The notes beneath the pieces are model-generated. The model saw nothing but the letters and a program-made list of their open reading frames with translations, was not told the DNA's origin and searched no databases. Both the position numbers and the translations under genes were made by a program. DNA of 64,000 bases from an uncultured Bacteroidota bacterium (lineage in GTDB: Bacteria; Bacteroidota; Bacteroidia; Flavobacteriales; Flavobacteriaceae), in contig CACGZJ010000005.1 of the NCBI GenBank assembly GCA_902577515.1, forward strand, positions 1 through 64,000. Direction: 5' to 3'. This document shows, piece after piece, positions 8,690 through 16,237 of the stretch (its first letter is position 1; each line of letters starts with the position of its first letter).

Positions 8690-9418
8690 ATGAAAGAACT
8701 TACTTTATTATCTGTTTTATTGTCATATGGATTATCTTTTTCTCAGCCTGCTAATCCTGCTAATGGTGGAAATATGCAAAGAATAACTAATTACGGACAA
8801 CAAGCTTTCATAGATTTTGGTAATAAGTCATTAAGACAAAAAGGTAATTCAAGCATTATTATTCAAGGTAGTCAATACTTCAATGACAACTTCAAAGAAG
8901 CTAACTTAAAATATTTTGGAAATGATATTACGGAGGGTGGATATATGCGTTATAATGGATTTTCTGACGAGATAGAAATGAGTAGCACTCCTGGAAATTT
9001 TGAATCAGATGTTATACTAATAAAAAGTAAAGATGTAGTACCAATAATAGAAGGGGATAAATTTATTTATCTCCCTCACAGGCTTGATGATGGTAGAGCT
9101 GTATTAGGATATCTAATTGAGATCTTTTCTGGAGATAAAATAAATTTATACTTAAAAAAGAAAAAAACATTTATGGAAGCAGTTGAGGCAAGAACATCAC
9201 TTGAAAATTCTTTTCCTGCTAGATATGTAGAAAGTACAGATATTTATGTTAGTGTTGATGGGGATACCCCAGTACCTTTAAAAGGAACAAAAAAATCAAT
9301 TATTTCTTTTTTTAATTCTAATTCATCTAAAGTTAAAGCTTTCATCAAATCAAATAAACTAAAAGTGAATGACATTAACTCTTTAGTCAGGATTTTTGAA
9401 TTCGCAGAAAAATTATAG
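8690..9418 (+). CDS. Secreted protein of unknown function
   Basis: 242 residues. Residues 1-18 are a Sec signal peptide with likely cleavage in LSFS-QP; there is no lipobox Cys. The mature part is polar, rich in Lys, Asn and Ser, and contains several beta-prone segments (SSIIIQGSQYF, INLYLKKKKTFMEAVEA) and no Cys. I do not recognise a catalytic motif or domain; flavobacterial genomes carry many such periplasmic proteins. It has its own promoter and is followed by a 210-base gap, so it is probably monocistronic. It is not obviously linked to the SusCD locus downstream. Coding is supported by a normal start, promoter, length and signal peptide. Confidence 0.75.
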   Translation: MKELTLLSVLLSYGLSFSQPANPANGGNMQRITNYGQQAFIDFGNKSLRQKGNSSIIIQGSQYFNDNFKEANLKYFGNDITEGGYMRYNGFSDEIEMSSTPGNFESDVILIKSKDVVPIIEGDKFIYLPHRLDDGRAVLGYLIEIFSGDKINLYLKKKKTFMEAVEARTSLENSFPARYVESTDIYVSVDGDTPVPLKGTKKSIISFFNSNSSKVKAFIKSNKLKVNDINSLVRIFEFAEKL

Positions 9419-9628
9419 TTTTAATGACATATCTATAATTTTTTAACAATATAGTTGATAAATTATCAGTTTTATAGGATAATTCTTCAATAAAATCCTT
9501 TTTTTTTAAATTATTTCCATATTTAATGCAAAAGTTTCTTTTTTATTGGAATTATTGCTTTATATTAGCCTTTACGAAAAATTTAAGAAAATTTTAACAA
9601 AAATTTATTAATAACTAAATAACTAAGT
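9419..9628 (+). promoter_or_regulatory. 210-base intergenic region upstream of susC
   Basis: One of the two largest non-coding stretches here. TGATAAATTATCA (9456-9468) is a near-palindrome, and AGGAT...ATCCT (9476-9499) followed by eight Ts looks like a weak terminator for the preceding gene. TATATTAG at 9561-9568 is the best -7 candidate for susC (one or two mismatches to TAnnTTTG), leaving a leader of about 55 bases. I see no riboswitch fold and no tRNA. Confidence 0.4.
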
Positions 9629-12600
9629 ATGAAAAGCTTATTCAGATTACTAGTGGTTTTCTTGCTAACTGCTCAAGTGGCAATTGCACAGAAAACTGTA
9701 TCTGGTGTTGTTTCTGATCCTGATGGTCTACCCCTCCCTGGGGCTACTGTCTTAGTTCAAGGAACAACTACTGGTGTAACCACTGATTTCGACGGAAACT
9801 TTTCTATTAATGTTGCTGAAGGCCAGACTCTGGAGTTCAGTTTTGTTGGTTATGAAACTGCAGCTGTAGCTGTTGGTGCCGGCAATGTCATTAATATTTC
9901 ACTTTCCCTTGGAACTCAACTTGAAGAAGTTATTGTTACTAGTTTAGGTATTACAAGAGAGAAAAGAGCACTAGGATATGCTGTTTCTGAAGTTGACGAA
10001 AGTCAGATTGAGGGAAGAGCCTCTGGTGATGTTGCTCGTGTTCTTTCTGGTAAAGCCTCTGGTGTACAAGTAACTAATCAAGGTGGTATATCTGGTTCAG
10101 GAACAAGTGTTATTATTAGAGGTCTTAGTACCTTTAGTTCTAGTAACCAACCTTTATTTGTTGTTGATGGAGTTCCTTTTCAAAGCGATACAAACGCTTC
10201 GGGAAGTTTCGCATCAGGAAATACTGGTTCTTCAAGATTCCTGGATTTAGATCCTAATAATATTGAATCTGTAAACGTTCTTAAAGGTTTAGCTGCTGCT
10301 ACCCTTTATGGATCTGAAGGTAGAAACGGTGTAATTTTAATTACTACTAAATCCGGATCTACTAGAAGTGGAACACAAGCATCTAAAAATGAAATAACAG
10401 TAAACAGCTCTTATTTTGTTAATGAGATTGCGATGATTCCAGATTATCAGAATCAATATGGTAACGGTTTTAACCAAAACTTTGGTTGGTATTATTCAAA
10501 CTGGGGACCTAGTTTCGACAAAGAAGGTCCAGCAGGATGGGGAAGACAACCTCAGATTAACGGTGAAGTTTCTGGTCAGCCAGGATTTTTAAAGCACCCT
10601 TATAATAGTAACTTAAATGCAAGATTCCTTGCAAGAGACTTACTACCTTTATTAGGTCTTTCTATGGACTCTCTATGGGAGTGGAAGCCTTATAACAGTG
10701 CTCAAGATCTTTTCCAACCAGGACAAATTATTAATACTAACATAAACTTTAGAGGAAGAAGTGATGATGGTAAAGTATCTTATAACGTAAACTATGGTAA
10801 CTTAGATGATGAAGGATTTACTCCTGGTAACACTCTTAGAAGAAATTCTATTAGTTTTGGTGGTAGAGCTCAATTATCTAACAAGTTTACTGTTAACGGT
10901 ACAATAAACTATACTAATACTAACTTCAAAACTCCTCCAGTTGCGGCTGGTGGTAGTGGTGGAGCAGCTACATCATCTATCTACGGATACATATTCTTTA
11001 CTCCAAGATCTGTTGGTATCGCAGAATTACCTTATGAACATCCAATTACTGGAGCATCTATCTACTATAGATCATCAAATGGTATACAACACCCATTATG
11101 GACTGTTAACAATACCGGTGATGGACAGAATGTTCAAAGAGTATTTGGTTCAGCATCTGTTCAATACGACATTAATGACAACCTTAACTTAAACTATAAA
11201 TACGGATATGATGTTTATAGTGAAGATAACTTCAGTTATCAAAATAAAGGTGGTGTTGATGGAAGTGTTGAGGATAGATCAGGATTCTACGAAAAATGGA
11301 ATAACACAGCTACAATTTTTAACCACCAAATTTCTTTAAATGGTGACTATGAGTTAGATGACGATTGGGGAGTTACATTTAACGTTGGTGCTCAAGCTGT
11401 TGGAAATGTATATGACAGAAACGGTGTTAGAAGTACTGGACAAAACGTATTTAAGGTACTTAGACACTTTAACTTTAACAGTCAAGAAGAAATCGAGTAC
11501 TTCGGAAAAAGAAATGTACTTGGTGTCTATGGTCAAGCGGAGTTTGATTATCAAAACTACTTATATTTAACACTTGCATCTAGAACTGATTGGGTCTCTA
11601 ACTTATCAGAAGAGAACAGATCAATTACTTACCCATCTGCAAGTATTTCTTTCGTACCAACTTCAATTTTTGATTTTGGTGAACTTCCGATCGACTTCTT
11701 AAAAGTTAGAGCTAGTTATGGTACATCTGCAACATTCCCTGGTGGATATCCAATTGCATCTGTACTTAATTTAGATACAAAAGATTTTAAAGTTGGAGGA
11801 ACAAACGTTATTACTAACTCTACTGGTTCTCAGCTTGGTAATCAAGGTCTTAAGCCTGAGTTATTAACTGAGATTGAGTTTGGTATTGAAGCAAATCTAT
11901 TTGATAATAGATTAACTGCTGAAGTTTCTTACTACGACAGAAAAACAAATGATTTAATTATCTCAAGACCTCTTGACCCATCTACTGGTTATACAAATAC
12001 TAGAACAAATATTGGAGAAATCCAATCTGAAGGATGGGAAGTAGACCTTGGTGTTGATATAATTAGAGGTGATAAATTTAATTGGAATACAAACCTTAAC
12101 TATACTGCAAACCAATCTGTAGTAGCTGATCTAGGAGCTGATACTGACCAGATTATTTATGCTGGTTACTCAACTAGAGGTAATGCTGCTGTTGTTGGCC
12201 TTCCATTAGGTGCAATGCTTGGTTCTTCAGTTAAGAGAGATTCTCAAGGTAGACCACTAATTGACTCATCGGGTAACTATTCTACGTCTTATGACACTAA
12301 CTATAATACTAACCCGTATTCATTTATTGGTAATCCAAATCCTGACTTTATCGCTAACTTAAGTAATACGATTTCTTACGGAAATCTAAGTTTTAACTTC
12401 TTATTTAATGCAACAATTGGAGGTGACATGTATTCAAGTTATATGATGACACTTCTAGGTAGAGGTCAGTCATCTGATACACTTGATAGAGAATTAACAT
12501 TTATAATTCCTGGTGTACTTTCTGATGGTTCTCCAAATAACAAGCAAATTGATAACGCAACATTCTACTTCGGTAATATAATTGTTGGTGCTGATGAGCT

Positions 12601-12868
12601 TAGAGTTTGGGATGCTAGTGTATTAAGACTTAGTGAAGTTTCTTTAACTTATGATGTTCCAAAGAAATGGTTAGATAAAACTCCATTTGGAAATGCATCA
12701 ATTTCTGCACAAGGTTTCAACCTTTGGTATGATGCTTACAACACACCTCCGGGTACAAACTATGATCCAAACATTGCAGGACTTGGTGTCGGTAATGGTG
12801 CTGGATTTGAGTACTTTAATGGTGTAAGTGCAAAAAGATATGGTGTAAGTTTAAAAGTTACTTTTTAA
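9629..12868 (+). CDS. SusC/RagA-type TonB-dependent outer-membrane transporter
   Basis: Outer-membrane beta-barrel of 1079 residues that, with a SusD lid lipoprotein, imports oligomers using TonB energy. Order: signal peptide 1-20 (VAIA-Q); carboxypeptidase D regulatory-like domain about 22-95 (VSGVVSDPDGLPLPGATVLV); TonB box EEVIVTSLGI around 99-108; plug domain with VARVLSGKASGVQV and PLFVVDGVPF; then a roughly 850-residue barrel ending in aromatic VSLKVTF. Codon use is unlike its neighbours, with many AAC, TAC and TTC codons where neighbours use AAT, TAT and TTT, as in highly expressed genes. The substrate cannot be read from the sequence; no glycoside hydrolase, lyase or peptidase is adjacent. 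Confidence 0.96.
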   Translation: MKSLFRLLVVFLLTAQVAIAQKTVSGVVSDPDGLPLPGATVLVQGTTTGVTTDFDGNFSINVAEGQTLEFSFVGYETAAVAVGAGNVINISLSLGTQLEEVIVTSLGITREKRALGYAVSEVDESQIEGRASGDVARVLSGKASGVQVTNQGGISGSGTSVIIRGLSTFSSSNQPLFVVDGVPFQSDTNASGSFASGNTGSSRFLDLDPNNIESVNVLKGLAAATLYGSEGRNGVILITTKSGSTRSGTQASKNEITVNSSYFVNEIAMIPDYQNQYGNGFNQNFGWYYSNWGPSFDKEGPAGWGRQPQINGEVSGQPGFLKHPYNSNLNARFLARDLLPLLGLSMDSLWEWKPYNSAQDLFQPGQIINTNINFRGRSDDGKVSYNVNYGNLDDEGFTPGNTLRRNSISFGGRAQLSNKFTVNGTINYTNTNFKTPPVAAGGSGGAATSSIYGYIFFTPRSVGIAELPYEHPITGASIYYRSSNGIQHPLWTVNNTGDGQNVQRVFGSASVQYDINDNLNLNYKYGYDVYSEDNFSYQNKGGVDGSVEDRSGFYEKWNNTATIFNHQISLNGDYELDDDWGVTFNVGAQAVGNVYDRNGVRSTGQNVFKVLRHFNFNSQEEIEYFGKRNVLGVYGQAEFDYQNYLYLTLASRTDWVSNLSEENRSITYPSASISFVPTSIFDFGELPIDFLKVRASYGTSATFPGGYPIASVLNLDTKDFKVGGTNVITNSTGSQLGNQGLKPELLTEIEFGIEANLFDNRLTAEVSYYDRKTNDLIISRPLDPSTGYTNTRTNIGEIQSEGWEVDLGVDIIRGDKFNWNTNLNYTANQSVVADLGADTDQIIYAGYSTRGNAAVVGLPLGAMLGSSVKRDSQGRPLIDSSGNYSTSYDTNYNTNPYSFIGNPNPDFIANLSNTISYGNLSFNFLFNATIGGDMYSSYMMTLLGRGQSSDTLDRELTFIIPGVLSDGSPNNKQIDNATFYFGNIIVGADELRVWDASVLRLSEVSLTYDVPKKWLDKTPFGNASISAQGFNLWYDAYNTPPGTNYDPNIAGLGVGNGAGFEYFNGVSAKRYGVSLKVTF

Positions 12869-12887
12869 TTCTATAAAATAAGATATT

Positions 12888-14495
12888 ATGAAAAATTTAA
12901 ATAAAATTTCACTTATAGCTTTCACAAGTCTAATAGTTTTAAGTGCTTGTGAAACAACAGAATTAGATCTAACATCAAACCCTAACGCATTAAGCCCTGA
13001 AAATGCTAGTGTTGAATTATTCATCAATGGTATCCAAGAGGATTTTGCTTATTTCGTTGACGATATGGGTGACGTTGGTGCTAGACTTACTAGAATTGCC
13101 TATTTAGGTGGAGATAGAATGTATGCTGATGCTTGGTCTCCTAACTCATTCTCTGGTTCATGGACAAATGCTTACCAAGGAATGTTTGAGGACATGAAGC
13201 TTATGAATACTCTTGCTGAAGAGCAAGGACTTACATACCACATCGGTATGGGTCAAGTAATCAAGGCATACACATTATTAACGTTAGTTGACTTTTTCGG
13301 AGATGTTCCGCTTACAGAAGCAAACTTAGGTTCTGAGAACCTTAATCCTGCTGCTGATTCAGGAGCTGCCGTTTATGATGCTGCATTAGCTCTTTTAGAT
13401 CAAGCTATTTCTAATTTTAACGCTGGTGGACCTTCACCTCAATACGACATGTATTACGGTGGAAATGCTGCTGGTTGGATTAAAGCTGCAAATAGTATTA
13501 AAAAGAGAGCTTACCTAAACTTAGGTGACTTTGGAGCATATAGTTCTATAACTAACTATATTAAAGATAATGCTGATGACTTCCAGTTTACTTGGGGTAC
13601 TAATGAAACTAATCCTGATACTAGATCACCAATTTACAGATATAACTACACATCTTCGGGTGCAAGTGATTATCAGTCAAATTGGATGATGAATAGAATG
13701 ATGGTTGGTAGAAATGGTATGAGAGATCCTAGAATTAACTACATATTTTACAGACAAGTTCCTACAACTCCTGGTAATGATGGAGCAGTAGATGAAGTAA
13801 GTCTTGAATGTAGTGTTCCTGGATACTATTACCCACCTCACTATGTAGCTTACGGTATTTACTGTTCGCTTCCAGAAGGATACTGGGGAAGAGATCACGG
13901 ATATGACGAAGGTATTCCACCAGATGGATTTAAAAGAACACTTCAAGGTGTTTATCCAGCTGGAGGTGCTTTTGATGAAAGTACATTCGCATCTGCTGGA
14001 CAAGGTGATGGATATGGTGGTGCTGGTATAACTCCTGTTGTATTAGCTTCATACATGAATTTCCTTGATGCAGAAGTTGCTGTAAATACTGGAGGAGATC
14101 CTACAGCTAGTACATTAGCTGGGATTGGTAACTTTATAGATAAAGTAGATGATCATATAGCAGCTGTTCCTGCTATCCCTGCAGCTACAAAGGATGCTTA
14201 TTTAGCAGCCTTTGCAATTGAATGGGCTTCAGCAGCAACTCTAGATGCAAAACTTGAGCTTTGGGCTGAAGAGTTTTGGGTAACTCAAAGAGGTAATGGT
14301 ATTGATGCATATAATTCATACAGAAGAAATGGATATCCTAAGAACTTGCAACCTATGTTGGAAGCTGATCCAGGACCATTCCCTGTATCAATGTGGTATC
14401 CACAGAATTATGCAGCTAACAACTCTAATGTTACTCAGAAAACTGCTTTAACTGGAAGAGTATTTTGGAATTCTAACGGACCAGCGGTCGACTAA
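12888..14495 (+). CDS. SusD/RagB-type substrate-binding outer-membrane lipoprotein
   Basis: Surface lid of the SusC transporter. 535 residues with a lipoprotein signal peptide (lipobox LSAC, Cys21). Features of the SusD-like_2 subgroup: NPNALSPENAS just after the anchor, an N-terminal TPR-like helical part with GQVIKAYTLLTLVDFFGDVPL, and the C-terminal EFWVTQRGNGIDAYNSYRR and NVTQKTALTGRVFW. It begins 19 bases after susC and is followed 11 bases later by another lipoprotein gene, so the three form one transcription unit. It shares the codon usage of susC. The substrate is unknown. Confidence 0.95.
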   Translation: MKNLNKISLIAFTSLIVLSACETTELDLTSNPNALSPENASVELFINGIQEDFAYFVDDMGDVGARLTRIAYLGGDRMYADAWSPNSFSGSWTNAYQGMFEDMKLMNTLAEEQGLTYHIGMGQVIKAYTLLTLVDFFGDVPLTEANLGSENLNPAADSGAAVYDAALALLDQAISNFNAGGPSPQYDMYYGGNAAGWIKAANSIKKRAYLNLGDFGAYSSITNYIKDNADDFQFTWGTNETNPDTRSPIYRYNYTSSGASDYQSNWMMNRMMVGRNGMRDPRINYIFYRQVPTTPGNDGAVDEVSLECSVPGYYYPPHYVAYGIYCSLPEGYWGRDHGYDEGIPPDGFKRTLQGVYPAGGAFDESTFASAGQGDGYGGAGITPVVLASYMNFLDAEVAVNTGGDPTASTLAGIGNFIDKVDDHIAAVPAIPAATKDAYLAAFAIEWASAATLDAKLELWAEEFWVTQRGNGIDAYNSYRRNGYPKNLQPMLEADPGPFPVSMWYPQNYAANNSNVTQKTALTGRVFWNSNGPAVD

Positions 14496-14506
14496 ATTAT
14501 AATATT

Positions 14507-15409
14507 ATGAAAAAAATAAATATATTATTAAGCGGTTTAATTTTAATGACTATCTCATCATGTACAAAAGAGTATTCTTCTGATGACTACGGTGGTTATG
14601 AAATGTTAAGTCAATACATGCTAGAAAATTGGGAAAAAGGTGCTGCCTTAAGAACAATTTCTCAAAGCGGTGGTTATTCTTTCTTTGATGCCGCTAATTC
14701 AAACTGGAGTGTAACTCTTGAACCACACGACAAAGAAAACGGTGGTTTAACTGAAAGCGTAGACTGGTACGTGTCTAATGGTGGAAATAATGAAACAATG
14801 GTTAAGACTATTTCTAAGTCTGAAATGACTACTGGTGAAGTTGGTTTACCTAACTTTTCTGTAGCTATGTCATTGACTGAAGCTGGTTCATTAGTTGGTG
14901 GTTATAATGGTGGAGATACTATTTTACATAGATTTGTATTAAACTTATCTGATGGAAATTCGTATTCTTCTAATACTGTTACAGGACCATTAACTGGATC
15001 TTACTTTAGATCACCATACCAATATCCAATTATTATCACATGTGTACTACCTGAAGGTGAAGTTGAGGCTGTAGCTGGAACTTATACTATTGCTGCAACT
15101 GATAGTTGGGGTGATGGTTGGTCTACTGGTGAAGCACTTAAAGTTACTATTGATGGTGTATCTACACTAATAGGAAATACTGCAGGTTGGAGTACTAATA
15201 CTTTCACTTTTGAAGTAAAAGCTAGTGCTCAAACTATGAAGTGGGAGTGGCAATCTGGAAGATATGATGACGAAGTTGGATTCAAAATTTCTCATACATC
15301 TCCTTCTGGTAAAACTCAAGATGTTGTTTCCTACGGGGCATACCCTAATGGAAGTGGTGCAGCATCTGGTACAGTTGGCGCACTTTCTGGAATGAGTATT
15401 TGTAAATAA
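14507..15409 (+). CDS. Third lipoprotein of the SusCD locus, with a DSWGDGW domain
   Basis: 300 residues with a lipobox (ISSC, Cys19); the CTKEYSSDD that follows is lysine then acidic, compatible with surface export of Bacteroidota lipoproteins. Residues about 45-170 (ALRTISQSGGYSFFD, WSVTLEPHD, GGLTESVDWYVS, GSYFRSPYQYPI) look like an immunoglobulin/cadherin-like fold, of the kind I recall downstream of SusD-like_2 genes in marine Bacteroidota. Residues about 191-300 form a separate beta-rich domain opening with TIAATDSWGDGW, a motif that recurs in secreted bacterial proteins. No enzyme motif is visible. A role in substrate capture at the cell surface is inferred from operon position. A strong terminator follows. 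Confidence 0.82.
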   Translation: MKKINILLSGLILMTISSCTKEYSSDDYGGYEMLSQYMLENWEKGAALRTISQSGGYSFFDAANSNWSVTLEPHDKENGGLTESVDWYVSNGGNNETMVKTISKSEMTTGEVGLPNFSVAMSLTEAGSLVGGYNGGDTILHRFVLNLSDGNSYSSNTVTGPLTGSYFRSPYQYPIIITCVLPEGEVEAVAGTYTIAATDSWGDGWSTGEALKVTIDGVSTLIGNTAGWSTNTFTFEVKASAQTMKWEWQSGRYDDEVGFKISHTSPSGKTQDVVSYGAYPNGSGAASGTVGALSGMSICK

Positions 15410-15428
15410 TTACAATTACTAATAATTT

Positions 15429-15462
15429 AAAGGAGGTTTTGCAAAAAACCTCCTTTTTTTTT
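15429..15462 (+). terminator. Strong intrinsic terminator of the SusCD operon
   Basis: AAAGGAGGTTTT (15429-15440), loop GCAA, AAAACCTCCTTT (15445-15456), then a T-run to 15462: a perfect 12-bp stem plus U-tract. It follows the last SusCD-locus gene by 19 bases. The T-run touches the ATG of rlmB at 15463. The AAGGAGG inside the stem resembles a Shine-Dalgarno sequence but is buried and is better explained as stem. Confidence 0.9.
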
Positions 15463-16206
15463 ATGAATAATAATAAAGAAATAAAAATATATGGGGTAAG
15501 ACCATTGCTTGAAGCAATAAATAGCGGAAAATCTATTAATAAAGTTATTTTTAAGAGAAATAATTCTTTAAATCCAAATCAAAAAAAAATTATAAATATT
15601 CTTAAGGAAAATTCTATTCCATTTTCATTTGCACCAAGTGAAAAATTTAAAAAACTACATAATAAGAATCATCAAGGTATAATAGCTTTAATATCACCAA
15701 TTGATATAATAACTATTGAGCAATTAATAAGTCAAACAAAGGATAATAAAAATCATAGTATTTATGTTCTTCTTGATGGTATTACAGATACAAGAAATTT
15801 TGGGGCTATTATAAGAACCTGTGCTGCTTTTAATATAAATGGAATTGTTATTTCAGAAGATAATTCAGCTCCTGTTAACTCTGATGTTATTAAAACTTCA
15901 GCAGGTGGTGCATTTAAAGTTAAAATTGCAAGAGTAAAAAATTTAAAAGATGCGGTATATCACTTAAAAACACATGATATCTCTGTAATTGGATTATCTG
16001 AGAAGGGTGAAAAAATAATCTATGATTATAATTTAAAAAAATCAATAGCTATTGTTTTAGGATCTGAAGATAGAGGTATTTCAAAAGGCATAGCTAATCT
16101 ATGTGATGAAACAATAAATATACCAATACAAAATATTGATTCATTAAATGTCTCAGTTGCATTCTCGGTTATTGCCTATGAGGCATATAAGCAAAGAATA
16201 TTTTAA
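15463..16206 (+). CDS. rlmB: TrmH/SpoU-family rRNA 2'-O-methyltransferase (RlmB type)
   Basis: SAM-dependent ribose methyltransferase with a SPOUT knot; the RlmB type methylates G2251 of 23S rRNA. 247 residues. An N-terminal substrate-binding domain begins IYGVRPLLEAINSGKSI. The SpoU motifs are LLDGITDTRNFGAIIRTCAAF (motif 1), IVLGSEDRGIS (motif 2) and NIPIQNIDSLNVSVAFSVIAYEA (motif 3). An upstream in-frame TTG at 15439 lies inside the terminator stem, so ATG at 15463 is chosen. The odd point is that this start directly abuts the terminator T-run, leaving no room for a separate leader. TrmH-type tRNA methylation is the alternative. Confidence 0.9.
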   Translation: MNNNKEIKIYGVRPLLEAINSGKSINKVIFKRNNSLNPNQKKIINILKENSIPFSFAPSEKFKKLHNKNHQGIIALISPIDIITIEQLISQTKDNKNHSIYVLLDGITDTRNFGAIIRTCAAFNINGIVISEDNSAPVNSDVIKTSAGGAFKVKIARVKNLKDAVYHLKTHDISVIGLSEKGEKIIYDYNLKKSIAIVLGSEDRGISKGIANLCDETINIPIQNIDSLNVSVAFSVIAYEAYKQRIF

Positions 16207-16216
16207 GTAAATAGTG

Positions 16217-16224
16217 TACTTTTG
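16217..16224 (+). promoter_or_regulatory. tamL promoter -7 box (TACTTTTG)
   Basis: TACTTTTG matches TAnnTTTG exactly and lies 13 bases before the TTG start of tamL, in the 31-base gap after rlmB. No TTG -33 partner is evident. Confidence 0.5.
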
Positions 16225-16237
16225 TAAAAAGTAAATT

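Noticed and set aside
13677..14003. 108-codon open frame on the minus strand inside the susD gene
   Set aside because: It is antisense to a clear SusD, is rich in Ser/Thr/Ile as expected from a shadow of coding sequence, and has no promoter. The other long antisense frames (for example 20127-20516 and 25230-25535) are rejected for the same reason.
15430..15436. AAGGAGG as a Shine-Dalgarno site for an upstream TTG start of rlmB
   Set aside because: It is the left arm of a perfect terminator stem, and Bacteroidota make little use of Shine-Dalgarno pairing.
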